A DNA stretch of 64,000 bases from Arthrobacter sp. zg-Y844 (GTDB lineage: Bacteria; Actinomycetota; Actinomycetes; Actinomycetales; Micrococcaceae), in NCBI RefSeq assembly GCF_024385465.1, contig NZ_JANFLS010000002.1:434001-498000 (forward strand), in the 5' to 3' direction. The translations under genes and the position numbers were made by a program. The notes beneath the pieces are model-generated. The model worked only from the letters and a program-made list of their open reading frames with translations. It did no database searches and had not been told where the DNA came from. Positions 9,440 through 20,828 of this stretch are shown here, piece by piece (within the stretch, counting starts at the first letter, position 1; every line of letters starts with the position of its first letter).

Positions 9440-10371
9440 TAGTAGAACTGCCGGACACCACCACCTCCAAGGTGTCCAAGGAAATAGTTGCCATGCGCGA
9501 AAAGGGCGGCGTGGTCACCCTCGGCCGTGTGCTGACCCTGGTGGTGGATACCCAGCCGGACTTCGTCGAGGAGGCCATCGCCGCCGCCAACGAGGCCAGC
9601 AGGGAACACCCGTGCCGCATCATCGTGCTGGCCGAGGGCAGCCCGGACGAGAAAACCCGCCTTGACGCGCAGATCCGGGTGGGCGGCGACGCCGGTGCCT
9701 CGGAAGTGATTGTGTTGTCCGGGTACGGCGAACTTACGGGGGAAAGCGAATCCCTGGTGTCCGCCCTGCTGCTGCCGGACGCTCCCATAGTGGTCTGGTG
9801 GCCGCACGGAGTTCCTTCCGATCCGGCGCAGACTCCGCTGGGCTGCATTGCCCACCGCCGGATTACCGATGCCGCCACGGAGGATGATCCGAAGAAGGCG
9901 CTGCTGGGCCTGGCGGACAGCTACGCTGCCGGGGATACCGACCTGAGCTGGACCCGGTTGACGAATTGGCGCGTCCAGCTCGCCGCCGTCCTGGACGGTG
10001 GCGGAGCGGCCCAGGTCCGGTCCGTCGTCGTCGAGGGTGCCTCGGACTCGGCCAGCACCTTCCTGCTGGCCGCCTGGCTGAAAAAGGCATTGAAAGTACC
10101 GCTGGAGATCATCGAAGGGGAAGCCGGAACCGGCATCCACAGGGTAGTGTTTAGCCGCGGCGACGGAGACGTGGAACTGGCCCGGCCGGACCAGGTCACC
10201 GCGCATCTGACCCAGCCGGGGCAGCCGGAGCAGCAGATTGCGCTGCCGCGCCGCACCCTGCGCGACTGCCTGGCGGAGGAACTGCGTCGGCTGGATCCGG
10301 ACGAAGTGTTCGGAGAAGTACTTACCGAGGGGCTGGCTGCGTGCCTGTCCAAGGAAGGGGCGGACGCATGA
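9436..10371 (+). CDS. opcA: Glucose-6-phosphate dehydrogenase assembly protein OpcA
   Basis: Known in actinobacteria and cyanobacteria as a protein that assembles or allosterically activates Zwf. The 311-aa soluble protein matches the family in length and contains the conserved-looking PIVVWWPHGVP segment. The GTG start overlaps the zwf stop in GTGA, and the gene ends in ATGA with pgl. It is almost always adjacent to zwf, which supports the call more than any single motif. Confidence 0.93.
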   Translation: MIVELPDTTTSKVSKEIVAMREKGGVVTLGRVLTLVVDTQPDFVEEAIAAANEASREHPCRIIVLAEGSPDEKTRLDAQIRVGGDAGASEVIVLSGYGELTGESESLVSALLLPDAPIVVWWPHGVPSDPAQTPLGCIAHRRITDAATEDDPKKALLGLADSYAAGDTDLSWTRLTNWRVQLAAVLDGGGAAQVRSVVVEGASDSASTFLLAAWLKKALKVPLEIIEGEAGTGIHRVVFSRGDGDVELARPDQVTAHLTQPGQPEQQIALPRRTLRDCLAEELRRLDPDEVFGEVLTEGLAACLSKEGADA

Positions 10372-11192
10372 AGCACTCCCCCAAAGGCGTCAGCATCCAC
10401 CCGGATCCCCAGGCGCTCGTCTCCACAACGGCAGCGCGGCTGATCACCAAGCTCGTAGACGTCCAGAGCCGGCGCGGAGAGGCCACCGTGGTGCTCACGG
10501 GCGGAACCGTGGGCATCGCGACGCTGGAGGCTGTGACGGCCAATCCGGCGCGGACAGCGGTGGACTGGACGAAGGTCAACTTCTGGTGGGGCGATGAACG
10601 GTTCCTGCCGGCCGGCGATCCGGAGCTGAACTCACTGCAGGCGCGGCAGGCGATGCTGGATCCGCTTGGCGTCCCGGCCGGCCGCATCCACGCGGTCGCT
10701 TCCGCCAATGAGGCGGAGACGGTGGAAGACGCCGCAGCCGACTATGCCCGGCAGTTGGCCGACGCCGCCGCCGCCGAACACCTGGCAACCGGGTTCGAAC
10801 CTGTGGACCCGCGGCTCCCCCGCTTTGACGTCCTGCTGCTCGGGGTAGGGCCGGACGCGCACATTGCGTCCCTCTTCCCCGAAACCCCGGGCGTTCGGAC
10901 CGTCGGCGCCACCACGGTCGCCGTGCGGGATGCTCCCAAGCCGCCGCCGGAGCGGATCTCGCTCACCCTGGAGAGCATCAACACGGCGTTCGAGGTGTGG
11001 CTGGGTGTCGCCGGCAATGACAAGGCCGGCGCCGTGGGCCTGGCTCTCGCCGGCGCGGGGGAAATCCAGGTCCCGGCCGCGGGTGCCCACGGCCGCACCA
11101 AGACCCGGTGGCTGATTGACCAGGCAGCGGCATCGCAGCTGTCCCAGCGGCTCTTCGACTCCGAAGACCGCGACGCCGGCGACGAGGACTAG
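10368..11192 (+). CDS. pgl: 6-phosphogluconolactonase
   Basis: Hydrolyses 6-phosphogluconolactone to 6-phosphogluconate. The 274-aa protein is of the DevB/NagB-like type. Seen: LTGGTVG near the N-terminus, VNFWWGDERFLP, and the catalytic-region GVGPDAHIASLFPE. I chose ATG 10368, which overlaps the opcA stop as ATGA. A frame extends further upstream but inside opcA. It is the last gene of the operon and is followed by a very strong terminator. Confidence 0.95.
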   Translation: MKHSPKGVSIHPDPQALVSTTAARLITKLVDVQSRRGEATVVLTGGTVGIATLEAVTANPARTAVDWTKVNFWWGDERFLPAGDPELNSLQARQAMLDPLGVPAGRIHAVASANEAETVEDAAADYARQLADAAAAEHLATGFEPVDPRLPRFDVLLLGVGPDAHIASLFPETPGVRTVGATTVAVRDAPKPPPERISLTLESINTAFEVWLGVAGNDKAGAVGLALAGAGEIQVPAAGAHGRTKTRWLIDQAAASQLSQRLFDSEDRDAGDED

Positions 11193-11202
11193 GCCCGACC
11201 CG

Positions 11203-11250
11203 CTTAAAAGGAATGGCCCCCGGACTCATCCGGGGGCCATTCCTTTTAAG
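11203..11250. terminator. Bidirectional terminator between pgl and secG
   Basis: A perfect 21-bp inverted repeat (11203-11223 with 11230-11250) around a 6-nt loop. The outer arms read CTTAAAAGG and CCTTTTAAG, so each strand ends in a T-run. It serves the convergent pgl and secG transcripts. Confidence 0.93.
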
Positions 11251-11268
11251 CTATTGCTGCGCTGCTGC

Positions 11269-11520
11269 CTACGCTTCGCCGGCGAAGCGCTGGATCAGCC
11301 CGAGGGCCACGATGACCAAGCCCCAGGAGAGCGCCAGCGCCACCGTGAAGCGGTTCAAGTTCTTTTCGGCAACACCGGAGGATCCGAGGCTGCTGGTCAT
11401 GCCGCCGCCGAACATATCCGACATGCCGCCGCCGCGGCCCTTGTGGAGCAGGATGAGCAGCGTCAGCAGCAGGCTCGTGATCGCAAGGAGCACCAGCAGG
11501 ACGATCTTCAGAATTTCCAC
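11269..11520 (-). CDS. secG: Preprotein translocase subunit SecG
   Basis: Small non-essential subunit of the SecYEG channel. The 83-aa protein has two hydrophobic segments (about 3-24 and 61-77) on either side of the family's glycine-rich KGRGGGMSDMFGGG loop. It is 61 bp downstream of tpiA in the same direction, the usual actinobacterial order. Confidence 0.95.
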   Translation of the reverse strand: MEILKIVLLVLLAITSLLLTLLILLHKGRGGGMSDMFGGGMTSSLGSSGVAEKNLNRFTVALALSWGLVIVALGLIQRFAGEA

Positions 11521-11581
11521 TTACGGCCTTTCGGGTGACTCATGGATTGGAGACGCCGCTGCGGCGCCCTTCAGCTGCAGT

Positions 11582-12397
11582 TCAGTCAGTCACCAGATGT
11601 TGTTCGAACCTGACAATATTAGCAAATTCGCCTACATCCAAACTGGCGCCGCCTACCAGCACGCCGTCCACGTCCCGCTCCCCCAGAATGCTTGCTGCAT
11701 TGGCCGCCTTCACCGAGCCGCCGTAGAGCAGGCGCGTCTTGGCAGCAACGGCATCGTCGTACAGGTCCGCGATTTCGGCACGGATGGCGGCACACATTTC
11801 CTGGGCGTCCTCGGGGCCGGCAACTTCACCGGTACCGATGGCCCAGATGGGCTCGTAGGCAATGACAAGGCGTGACACCTGCTCGGCATCCAGTCCCGCG
11901 AGGTCCCTGCGGACCTGCTCCAGGGTGTGGATCACGTGATCCCCGGCCTGCCGGACTTCGAGACCTTCGCCAACGCAGAGGATGGGCACGAGGTTGTGGC
12001 GGTAGGCAGCCTTGAGCTTTTCGTTCAGCAGCTCGTCGCTCTCGCCGTGGACGGACCGGCGTTCGCTGTGCCCCACGAGGACGTAGCTGCAGCCGAGCTT
12101 GGCGAGGAACTGGCCGGAGATGTCACCGGTGTACGCGCCGGAATCGTTGGGCGACAGGTCCTGCGCGCCGTATTCCACCTTCAGCTTGTCGCCCGCTACC
12201 AGCGTCTGCGTGCTGCGCAGGTCGGTGAACGGAGGGAACACCACAACTTCCACGCGGCCGTAATCATGCCGTGCGTCGCTCAGCGTCCACGCCAGCTTCT
12301 GCAAAAGGGTGATGCCCTGGACGTGGTCCATGTTCATCTTCCAGTTGCCGGCGATCAGGGGTGTGCGGTCGAACTTGCCGTTCGTGGAGGTGGTCAT
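11582..12397 (-). CDS. tpiA: Triose-phosphate isomerase
   Basis: Interconverts dihydroxyacetone phosphate and glyceraldehyde 3-phosphate. The 271-aa TIM barrel shows the three catalytic residues: K20 in NWKMN, H110 in VGHSERR and E182 in [11 protein letters not shown], plus the phosphate-binding GGSV near the C-terminus. A CCGGAG element precedes the ATG. It lies 102 bp after pgk, with a hairpin in between. Confidence 0.97.
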   Translation of the reverse strand: MTTSTNGKFDRTPLIAGNWKMNMDHVQGITLLQKLAWTLSDARHDYGRVEVVVFPPFTDLRSTQTLVAGDKLKVEYGAQDLSPNDSGAYTGDISGQFLAKLGCSYVLVGHSERRSVHGESDELLNEKLKAAYRHNLVPILCVGEGLEVRQAGDHVIHTLEQVRRDLAGLDAEQVSRLVIAYEPIWAIGTGEVAGPEDAQEMCAAIRAEIADLYDDAVAAKTRLLYGGSVKAANAASILGERDVDGVLVGGASLDVGEFANIVRFEQHLVTD

Positions 12398-12459
12398 GGT
12401 TACTCCGGTTTCTTACTCGCGGTGCGCCGGCGCTGAGGCCGGGCGGGATGGGACATGCG

Positions 12460-12492
12460 GGTGCGGGCCCGCTGGAACAGCGGACCCGCACC
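12460..12492 (-). terminator. Hairpin between pgk and tpiA
   Basis: A stem of 8 plus 6 bp with one mismatch and a GAA loop starts 8 bp after the pgk stop codon. No T-run follows, so it may be an attenuator or an mRNA processing or stability element that sets the pgk:tpiA ratio. Confidence 0.45.
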
Positions 12493-12499
12493 TTGGGTT

Positions 12500-13726
12500 T
12501 TACTTGTCGAGGACGGTAAGGCCGGGAAGGGCCTTGCCTTCGAGGTATTCGAGGCTGGCGCCGCCGCCGGTGGAGATGTGCCCGAAGTCGGCTTCCGAGA
12601 AGCCCAGCTTGCGGACGGCCGCTGCTGAATCGCCGCCGCCGACGACACTGAAGCCGCTGGAGTCCTTCAAAGCCTGGGCCACGGCACGGGTGCCGTTGGC
12701 GAAGGCTTCGAACTCGAACACGCCCATCGGGCCGTTCCAGAAGATGGTCTTGCCGTGGCGGATCCGCTCGGCGAAGGCGGCAGCGGAGTCGGGGCCGATA
12801 TCCAGGCCGATGCCGGAAGCGCCGAAGCGGCTGTCCTCCATGCCCTCGGCCGGAACGGTGTCGACGTCGGCGTCCGCAGCGAACTTATCCGCCACCACAA
12901 TGTCGGTGGGCAGCACAAACTCGCAGCCCACCTCCTTGGCCCGGCTCAGGTAACCCTTCACGTTTTCGATCTGGTCTGCCTCGAGCAGTGATGCGCCGAC
13001 CTTGTGGCCCTGTGCTGCCAGGAAGGTAAAGACCATGCCGCCGCCCACCAGCAGATAATCGGCCCGGTCCATCAGGTTCTCGATCACTGCCAGCTTGTCG
13101 GACACCTTGGAACCGCCCAGAACCACCACATAGGGCTTCTCCGGGTTCTCGGTGAGGCGCTTGAGGACCTCGACCTCGGTGTGCACCAACCCTCCTTCGT
13201 AGGCGGGCAGCACCTCGGCAACGTCGTAAACACTGGCGTGCCTGCGGTGCACGGCACCGAAGGCATCATCCACGTAGGCGCCGTTGCCGCCGGTCAGGGC
13301 CGCCAGCTCCCCTGCCAGCGCCTGGCGTTCCGCGTCGTCCTTGGAGGTCTCGCGCGGATCGAAGCGGATGTTCTGCAGCACCAGGACGGACCCGGCGGCC
13401 AGGGAGGCTGCCAGGCTGCGGGCACTGTCGCCAACCACGTCCTCGGCGAACTCCACCGGGAAGATGGAGAGTTCGTCGAGGCGGTCGACGGCGGGACGCA
13501 GCGAGTACTTCTCGTCCGGCTTGCCCTTCGGGCGGCCGAGGTGGGCCATCACAATAACCTTGGCACCGCGCTCCACGAGGGTCTGCAGGGTGGGAATCGA
13601 CGCCCGGATGCGTCCGTCGTCGGTAACCCGGCCGTCGTCGAGCGGGACGTTCAGGTCGGAGCGGACGAGGACGTACCTGCCGTCAACGCCTTCGCTGATC
13701 AGGTCGGGGAGAGTTTTGACAGTCAT
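12500..13726 (-). CDS. pgk: Phosphoglycerate kinase
   Basis: Transfers phosphate from 1,3-bisphosphoglycerate to ADP. The 408-aa protein has the N-terminal [19 protein letters not shown] signature, the hinge-region [13 protein letters not shown], the ATP-site GPMGVFE and the C-terminal [10 protein letters not shown]. It follows gap by 24 bp in the minus-strand operon. Confidence 0.98.
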   Translation of the reverse strand: MTVKTLPDLISEGVDGRYVLVRSDLNVPLDDGRVTDDGRIRASIPTLQTLVERGAKVIVMAHLGRPKGKPDEKYSLRPAVDRLDELSIFPVEFAEDVVGDSARSLAASLAAGSVLVLQNIRFDPRETSKDDAERQALAGELAALTGGNGAYVDDAFGAVHRRHASVYDVAEVLPAYEGGLVHTEVEVLKRLTENPEKPYVVVLGGSKVSDKLAVIENLMDRADYLLVGGGMVFTFLAAQGHKVGASLLEADQIENVKGYLSRAKEVGCEFVLPTDIVVADKFAADADVDTVPAEGMEDSRFGASGIGLDIGPDSAAAFAERIRHGKTIFWNGPMGVFEFEAFANGTRAVAQALKDSSGFSVVGGGDSAAAVRKLGFSEADFGHISTGGGASLEYLEGKALPGLTVLDK

Positions 13727-13750
13727 GTCTACCTTTGCGTACTCGGTTGA

Positions 13751-14779
<1,029 letters not shown>

Positions 14780-14880
14780 TCAATCGAGAGCTGCGTGACC
14801 TCATGGTAAGAAGCCACCGGACTGACTGCGGCCTGACACTTCCGCTTGGGAAACCCTTCCGGCCGCGGCGCCGTGGCCCC

Positions 14881-14913
14881 GTCCCGCCGGTGCCCGAAAG
14901 CACCGGGCGGGAC
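14881..14913 (-). terminator. Probable sodA terminator
   Basis: A GC-rich hairpin in the sodA-gap spacer: GTCCCGCC plus GGTGC pairs with GCACC plus GGCGGGAC, with one bulged G and a 6-nt loop. It lies about 80 bp beyond the sodA stop and lacks a T-run. No other gene is seen in the 239-bp spacer, which must also carry the gap promoter. Confidence 0.5.
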
Positions 14914-14994
14914 CGGACCTACGGATTTATCTTACGCGTCACAGTCTCCGTAGGGACCGGGGCACCCGCACAAATGTGCGGCAGGGGCTCAAGA

Positions 14995-15621
14995 CTAAGC
15001 CGGGACGATCAGGCTCTTGGCGCCGGTGCGGGCGGCGTCGAAGCGCGCGGCGACGTCGGCCCAGTTCACGATGTTCCACCATGCCTTGACGTAGTCGCCC
15101 TTAACGTTGGCGTAGTCCAGGTAGTAGGAGTGCTCCCACATGTCGAGCATCAGCAGCGGGATGGTGCCCACCGGGATGTTGCCCTGCTGGTCGTAGAGCT
15201 GCTCGATGACCAGGTTCTTGCCCAGCGGTTCATAGGCCAGGATGGACCAGCCGGAGCCCTGGATGGAGTTGGCCACGGCAGTGAACTGGCCGCGGAAACC
15301 GTCGAAGGAACCGAAGAACTCATCGATGGCTGCTGCCAGTTCGCCTTCGGGCTTGTCGCCGCCGTCCGGGGACATGTTGTTCCAGAAGATGCTGTGGTTG
15401 GTGTGGCCGCCAAGGTGGAAGGCCAGATCCTTGGACAGCTTGCCGATGGTGCCGAACTCGCCCTTGTCGCGTGCCTCTGCCATCTGGGCGAGGGCGGTGT
15501 TGGCGCCGGCCACGTAGGTGGCGTGGTGCTTGTCGTGGTGCAGCTCCATGATGCGTGCGGAAATATGCGGCTCAAGGGCCGCGTAATCGTACGGCAGTTC
15601 CGGCAGTGTGTATTCGTTCAC
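14995..15621 (-). CDS. sodA: Superoxide dismutase, Mn/Fe family, probably Mn type
   Basis: Dismutates superoxide in the cytoplasm. The 208-aa protein shows the metal ligands H28, H76, D160 and H164 (in MLDMWEH). Residue 145 is Gln in YDQQGN, where mycobacterial iron enzymes carry His, so manganese use is the better guess. I chose the GTG at 15621 because GGAGG lies 7 bp upstream. A longer frame to 15648 has no such site. It lies between gap and whiA. Confidence 0.95.
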   Translation of the reverse strand: MNEYTLPELPYDYAALEPHISARIMELHHDKHHATYVAGANTALAQMAEARDKGEFGTIGKLSKDLAFHLGGHTNHSIFWNNMSPDGGDKPEGELAAAIDEFFGSFDGFRGQFTAVANSIQGSGWSILAYEPLGKNLVIEQLYDQQGNIPVGTIPLLMLDMWEHSYYLDYANVKGDYVKAWWNIVNWADVAARFDAARTGAKSLIVPA

Positions 15622-15724
15622 GAAAATCCTCCGTTGGTGTCGGATCAAAGTTCCGGGCGGAATTCCCGTCCGGAAACTCGTTGTGCCGCCGAAAGGCAGC
15701 AGGCTTCCATCCTATGCAATAACG

Positions 15725-16705
15725 CTATTCGTCCAACATTTCCGGAGTGACGCTCGACTCAGTACCCGGAATGCCCAGTTCCGCTGCCCGCTTGTCAGCC
15801 ATGGCCAGCAGCCGCCGGATCCGCCCGGCAATGGCGTCCTTGGTCATGGGCGGGTCGGCCAGGTGGCCCAGCTCGTCCAGGCTGGCCTGCTTGTGGGCCA
15901 CGCGCAGTTCGCCGGCGTAGCGCAGGTGCTCCGGGACGTCCTCGCCGAGGATCTCCAGGGCACGCTCCACCCGGGCGCCGGCCGCGACGGCGGCCTGCGC
16001 GGAGCGGCGGAGGTTGGCGTCGTCGAAGTTGGCAAGCCGGTTCGCCGTGGCGCGTACTTCCTTGCGCATCCGGCGCTCTTCCCACACCATGAGCGCGTCA
16101 TGCGCACCCATCCGGGTGAGCAGGGCCGCGATGGTGTCGCCGTCGCGGATTACCACGCGGTCCACACCGCGCACCTCGCGTGCCTTGGCAGCGATGCCGA
16201 TCCGACGGGCGGATCCAACCAGGGCCAGGGCAGCTTCAGGTCCCGGGCAGGTGACTTCAAGCGAGGAGGAGCGCCCGGGTTCGGTGAGTGAACCGTGGGC
16301 AAGGAAGGCGCCCCGCCAGACGGCCTCCGCGTCGGCCGCGGAACCGTTCACGACGACGGAGGGCAGCCCCCGCACCGGACGTCCGCGGGCATCCAGGAGG
16401 CCGGTCTGCCGGGCGAGTGATTCGCCGTCCTTGACCACCCGAACCACGTAGCGGTTGCCGCGGCGCAGTCCCCCGCCGGACACCACAATGATGTCGCTGG
16501 CGTGGCCGTAGACCTCGGCAATGGCTGCCCGCAGCCGTCGGGCAGTAGACGCGAGGTCTACCTCGGCTTCGATGACTATCCGTCCGGAAATGATGTGCAG
16601 GCCGCCGGCAAAACGTAGCATTGCCGACACCTCGGCCTTGCGGACTGAGGATTTCTTCACGTCCAGACGCGACAGTTCCTCTTTTACAGCTGCGGTTAAC
16701 GCCAC
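15725..16705 (-). CDS. whiA: WhiA-family DNA-binding protein
   Basis: Actinobacterial and firmicute regulator that controls sporulation septation in Streptomyces and division-related processes elsewhere. The 326-aa protein has the LAGLIDADG-derived N-terminal part ([20 protein letters not shown]) and a C-terminal helix-turn-helix (about 280-315, [10 protein letters not shown]). The GTG at 16705, with AGGAG ten bases upstream, gives the family N-terminus [14 protein letters not shown]. It follows yvcK after 10 bp in the conserved rapZ-yvcK-whiA trio. Confidence 0.96.
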   Translation of the reverse strand: MALTAAVKEELSRLDVKKSSVRKAEVSAMLRFAGGLHIISGRIVIEAEVDLASTARRLRAAIAEVYGHASDIIVVSGGGLRRGNRYVVRVVKDGESLARQTGLLDARGRPVRGLPSVVVNGSAADAEAVWRGAFLAHGSLTEPGRSSSLEVTCPGPEAALALVGSARRIGIAAKAREVRGVDRVVIRDGDTIAALLTRMGAHDALMVWEERRMRKEVRATANRLANFDDANLRRSAQAAVAAGARVERALEILGEDVPEHLRYAGELRVAHKQASLDELGHLADPPMTKDAIAGRIRRLLAMADKRAAELGIPGTESSVTPEMLDE

Positions 16706-16715
16706 AAATACACTC

Positions 16716-17729
16716 CTAATTCTCCCCAAAAATATCGTGGAAGGCGGTCGCGAGGCGGAGCGGATCATGGATCGGACGCCCCGACGCTGCCCCCACCTTA
16801 CCGAAGACCGGACGGCCGCCCATTTCTGCTACAGCGTCCTCGAAGGCCGCTTTGTCCGCCACCACCGACGGATCCACCAGCACGGCGTCCACCTTGAACT
16901 CCGGTGCGTAGCGGCGGATGACGGCCAAGTGGTCGACGGCGGTCATCCCCGACGTTTCGGTTGTCTCATTGCTGAGGTTCATGGTCAGGCAGCGTTTGGC
17001 CGATGTGGCGCACAACGCGTCCCTAAGCTGCGGCAGCATCAGGTGCGGCAGGACCGACGTGTACCAGGAGCCGGGTCCCAGGACCACCCAGTCGGCCAGG
17101 TCGATTGCTTCCAGCGCGGCCGGGCACGCCGGCGCGTCGACGGGCAGCAGCCGGACGTCGCTGACGTTGCTGCGCGCACCGGCAGCGGCGAGGCTGGCCT
17201 GGCCGCTGATGGTCTCGAACAGGTCTCCGTCGGCGGTGCGCCGAAGGACGTCTCCTTCAATGGTCAGCGGCAGGGTGGACATCGGCAGTACCTGGCCGCG
17301 GGCACCCAACAGGGCGCCGGCCCACTGGAGTCCGGCGACGGGATCCCCCAGCAGCTCCCAGAGCGTGACAATCAGCAGGTTGCCGAGGGCATGGTCGTCC
17401 AGGGAACCTTCGACACCGGGCTGGGACCGGAAGCGGTGCTGCATGACGTCGCGCCAGGTGCGCCCCCAGTCAGTGTCGTCGCAGAGCGCCGCCAGGGCCA
17501 TCCGAAGGTCCCCGGGCGGAAGGACGCCCAGTTCCCGGCGGAGGCGGCCGGAGGAGCCGCCGTCGTCCGCCACCGTAACGATGGCCGTGAGGTCGGTAGT
17601 GAGCAGGCGGAGGGCCGAGAGGGAGGCGGACAGCCCGTGGCCGCCGCCGAGCGCGACGATCGATCCGCTCCCGCTCTCACGCCCCTTCCCCTCGGGAATC
17701 AGGGGCAGGGGTCCGGTGAGGAAGGACAT
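16716..17729 (-). CDS. yvcK: Gluconeogenesis factor YvcK/CofD-like protein
   Basis: UPF0052 family. In Bacillus it binds UDP-sugars and affects cell shape and growth on gluconeogenic carbon. The 337-aa protein starts with about 20 variable residues, then [18 protein letters not shown] and [13 protein letters not shown], which match the CofD-like nucleotide-sugar fold. The ATG shares one base with the rapZ stop (TAATG), indicating coupled translation. Confidence 0.93.
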   Translation of the reverse strand: MSFLTGPLPLIPEGKGRESGSGSIVALGGGHGLSASLSALRLLTTDLTAIVTVADDGGSSGRLRRELGVLPPGDLRMALAALCDDTDWGRTWRDVMQHRFRSQPGVEGSLDDHALGNLLIVTLWELLGDPVAGLQWAGALLGARGQVLPMSTLPLTIEGDVLRRTADGDLFETISGQASLAAAGARSNVSDVRLLPVDAPACPAALEAIDLADWVVLGPGSWYTSVLPHLMLPQLRDALCATSAKRCLTMNLSNETTETSGMTAVDHLAVIRRYAPEFKVDAVLVDPSVVADKAAFEDAVAEMGGRPVFGKVGAASGRPIHDPLRLATAFHDIFGEN

Positions 17730-18703
17730 TACTCGCGCCCCAGATCCCGGTGGTGGGAGCTGACCGTTACGTGCGGAAGCTGGGCCAGGCGCTTGGCCAG
17801 TTCCTCCGTGACGGCCACGGAGCGGTGCTTGCCGCCGGTGCAGCCGACGGCGATCGTGGCGTAGTGCTTGTTTTCCCGGCGGTAGCCGTCAATGACGGGC
17901 TCCAGGGCGTCCACGTAGCGGTCGAGGAACTCCGCGGTGCCCTTGGCCTGCAGGACGTAGTCGCGGACGTCTTCGTCCAGTCCGGTGTGCGGGCGCAGCT
18001 GCGGAACCCAGTGCGGGTTGGGGATGAAGCGGACATCGGCGACGTAGTTCGCGTCCACCGGCAGTCCGTATTTGAAACCGAAGCTCATCACGTTCAGGCG
18101 CAGCACAATCGGGCCGGACTCCGTGAACAGCTCCGTGACGGCGGTGGCCAGTGCGTGGACATTGAGCTTGGAGGTGTCCAGGACGATGTCGGAGGACTCC
18201 CTCAGCTCCGTCAGGACCTCGCGTTCGGCGGCGATGCCGTCCAGGATGCTGCCGTCGGCCTGCAGGGGATGCGGGCGGCGTCCCTGTTCAAAGCGCCGGA
18301 CCAGGGTGGAATCATCGGCGTCGAGGAACAGCAGGCGGTAGGTGACGCCGGCGGCGCGCAGGTTGCGCAGGGCTTCGCGGATGTCCTGGAAGAGTTCCTT
18401 GCTGCGGACGTCGACCACCACGGCCAGCTTCGGGATGGACTGGGGCATCCGGGAGACCAGCTCGGTGAGGGTGCCGAGCATCATCGGAGGCAGGTTCTCG
18501 ACGACGTACCAGCCGTGGTCTTCCAACGCATTGGCGGCGGTACTGCGCCCGGCTCCGGACATGCCCGTGACTACGAGCAGCTCCGATTCCTCCGGTTTGA
18601 CTACGGTCAAGCCGTCCTCTTGCGTCATTACTGTGATCCCATCCTGATTGTCCTGCTTTTCGAAGAACTCCGAACGGTTCGAAGCCGACACGCCGGTTCC
18701 CAA
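17729..18703 (-). CDS. rapZ: RNase adapter RapZ/YvcJ family nucleotide-binding protein
   Basis: P-loop protein. In E. coli RapZ directs RNase E to the GlmZ small RNA, while the role in actinobacteria is not settled. Walker A is GMSGAGRST (47-55), and the family C-terminal motif GCTGGKHRSVA is present. The frame starts with TTG 6 bp after the uvrC stop, and an ATG at residue 26 (position 18628) is an alternative. Neither has a strong ribosome site. It is followed by yvcK and whiA in tight order. Confidence 0.92.
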   Translation of the reverse strand: MGTGVSASNRSEFFEKQDNQDGITVMTQEDGLTVVKPEESELLVVTGMSGAGRSTAANALEDHGWYVVENLPPMMLGTLTELVSRMPQSIPKLAVVVDVRSKELFQDIREALRNLRAAGVTYRLLFLDADDSTLVRRFEQGRRPHPLQADGSILDGIAAEREVLTELRESSDIVLDTSKLNVHALATAVTELFTESGPIVLRLNVMSFGFKYGLPVDANYVADVRFIPNPHWVPQLRPHTGLDEDVRDYVLQAKGTAEFLDRYVDALEPVIDGYRRENKHYATIAVGCTGGKHRSVAVTEELAKRLAQLPHVTVSSHHRDLGRE

Positions 18704-18709
18704 GCCTAA

Positions 18710-20716
18710 CTAAGTTTCCAGGATTTCGCCGGTGGCCATATTGACCGCCGGAACTCCCGCCGTTTCCTTGTCCGCCAGGCGGCTGCGCAGGTTGGCGGCC
18801 ATGGCCGGGCCGATGCCCGGCACCTCCAGGAGTTCCTCCTCGGTCGCGGCACGCAGTTTCTTCACGGAGCCGAAGTGCTTGAGCAGCGCCTGCCGCTTGG
18901 ACGGTCCCAGTCCGGGCACCTCATCGAGCAGGGACGCGGTCATGGATTTGCCCCGCTTCTGCCGGTGGAAGGTGATGGCGAAGCGGTGCGCCTCGTCCCG
19001 GACGCGCTGGAGCAGGAACAAGGCCTCGGAAGCGCGCGGGAGGATCACCGGGAAGTCACTGTCCGGAACCCAGACCTCCTCCAGGCGCTTGGCCAGTCCG
19101 ACCACCTGCACATCGGTGATGCCCAGATCCGCGAGGGCCTTCGATGCCGCCGCGACCTGGGGCTGGCCGCCGTCCACCACCACCAGGTTCGGCGGGTAGG
19201 CGAACTTTGCCTTGGGCGCCGGGGTCAGGGTGTCCGTCAACGGCTGGACATCGCCGTTGCCGCCGCGCTCGTCCGGCAGGTCCACCGGGGCATCCGGATC
19301 GGCGGCGGGATCCGCGTTCTCCGCAAGGTAATTGCGGAAACGGCGGGAAATGACGTTGTACATGGAGGACGTGTCGTCCCGGGCGGCGTCGCCGGTGATC
19401 GAGAACTTGCGGTAGTCCGATTTCTTCGGCAGCCCGTCTTCGGCCACCACCATGGAGGCCACCACATTGGTGCCCTGTACATGGGAAATGTCGTAGCACT
19501 CGATGCGCAGCGGCGGCGAGGGCAGGTCCAGGGCCTCCTGCAGTTCCTGCAGGGCGGCGGAGCGGGTGGTGATGTCCCCGGCCCGGCGGCTCTTGTGCAG
19601 CCGCAGGGCATCCGCGGCGTTGCGGGCAACGGTTTCCATGAGGGCCTTTTTGTCTCCGCGCATGGGCACCCGGATGTCCACCCGGGCGCCGCGCAGCCCG
19701 CCCAGCCACTCGGCCAGCTCCTCCGCGTCCGGCGGCAGCACCGGGACGAGGACCTGCCGTGGAATGCGGTCGGTCGAGTTCGCCTCGCCGTAGACCTGCT
19801 GGATCAGGTGCTCCACGAGGTCGGCGGTGTCGTTGTCCTCGACCTTTTCCACCACCCAGCCGCGCTGGCCGCGGATGCGTCCGCCGCGGACATGGAACAC
19901 CTGGGCCGACGCCTCGAGTTCGTCCTCCTCCAGCGCGAATATGTCCGCGTCCGTGTCTTCGCTGAGGACCACGTTGTTGCGTTCGAAGACTTTCCGCAGG
20001 GCCGAGATGTCGTCGCGGAGCCGGGCGGCGGTTTCGTAGTCCAGTTCGGCGACGGCGGCCTGCATCTCCTTCTCGAGGCTGGAGATGAAGCGCTTGCCCT
20101 CTCCGGCCATGAAGTCGCAGAGTTCCGAGGCCAGCTCGCGGTGGTCCTCGGGGCTGATCCGTCCGACGCAGGGGGCGGAGCACTTGTCGATGTAGCCGAG
20201 GAGGCACGGCCTGCCCGTGCGCTCTGCGCGCTTGAAGACGCCGCTGCTGCAGGTCCGGACGGGGAAGACCCGGAGGAGCGTGTCCAGGGTTTCGCGGATG
20301 GCCTTGGCCGGATAGAACGGGCCGAAGTAGCGGGTGTCCTTGCGCCGGTCCCCGCGCATGACCTGGGCCCGGGGGTACTTCTCCCCCATGGTCACGGCCA
20401 GGTAGGGGTAGGACTTGTCGTCCCGGAACATGATGTTGAACCGGGGGTTGAATTCCTTGATCCAGGTGTATTCCAGCTGCAGCGCTTCGAGTTCGGTGCC
20501 GACCACCGTCCATTCGACACCGGCCGCGGTATGCACCATGGCCCGGGTCTTGGGCATCAAACCGCGCGGGTTCGCAAAATAGGAGTTCAGGCGGGAGCGG
20601 AGGTTCTTCGCCTTGCCCACATAGATGACCCGGCCGTGCTCGTCCCGGAAGCGGTATACGCCCGGTGCCGTGGGGATCTCCCCTGTTTTCGGCCGGTAGG
20701 TTGCTGGATCTGCCAC
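18710..20716 (-). CDS. uvrC: Excinuclease ABC subunit C
   Basis: Makes both incisions in nucleotide excision repair. The 668-aa protein has the N-terminal GIY-YIG nuclease ([20 protein letters not shown], residues 19-38), a UVR motif around [21 protein letters not shown], the RNase H-like 5'-nuclease half ([21 protein letters not shown]), and tandem helix-hairpin-helix motifs at the end ([14 protein letters not shown] and [13 protein letters not shown]). The GTG start lies 6 bp after TAGGAT. It overlaps nothing and leads into rapZ. Confidence 0.97.
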   Translation of the reverse strand: MADPATYRPKTGEIPTAPGVYRFRDEHGRVIYVGKAKNLRSRLNSYFANPRGLMPKTRAMVHTAAGVEWTVVGTELEALQLEYTWIKEFNPRFNIMFRDDKSYPYLAVTMGEKYPRAQVMRGDRRKDTRYFGPFYPAKAIRETLDTLLRVFPVRTCSSGVFKRAERTGRPCLLGYIDKCSAPCVGRISPEDHRELASELCDFMAGEGKRFISSLEKEMQAAVAELDYETAARLRDDISALRKVFERNNVVLSEDTDADIFALEEDELEASAQVFHVRGGRIRGQRGWVVEKVEDNDTADLVEHLIQQVYGEANSTDRIPRQVLVPVLPPDAEELAEWLGGLRGARVDIRVPMRGDKKALMETVARNAADALRLHKSRRAGDITTRSAALQELQEALDLPSPPLRIECYDISHVQGTNVVASMVVAEDGLPKKSDYRKFSITGDAARDDTSSMYNVISRRFRNYLAENADPAADPDAPVDLPDERGGNGDVQPLTDTLTPAPKAKFAYPPNLVVVDGGQPQVAAASKALADLGITDVQVVGLAKRLEEVWVPDSDFPVILPRASEALFLLQRVRDEAHRFAITFHRQKRGKSMTASLLDEVPGLGPSKRQALLKHFGSVKKLRAATEEELLEVPGIGPAMAANLRSRLADKETAGVPAVNMATGEILET

Positions 20717-20722
20717 CTCTCC

Positions 20723-20728
20723 ATCCTA
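20723..20728 (-). promoter_or_regulatory. -10 hexamer of uvrC, near-leaderless
   Basis: TAGGAT lies 6 nt before the uvrC GTG. The intervening GGAGAG could also be read as a ribosome site, so leaderless and leadered readings compete here. Confidence 0.5.
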
Positions 20729-20828
20729 CGTTCGCCTTTCGCCTGCCCCGGACGGCGGCATGGGGTTTCGCGCGGCGCTGAACGGTCCGGCCCGCTTCGG
20801 GCGCAGTACTAGGAACGCCCGGGTACGG

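Noticed and set aside
18628-18703. SOS-like TCGAACCGTTCG near the rapZ start
   Set aside because: The half-sites lack the 4-bp spacer of the LexA consensus and lie within the predicted coding sequence.
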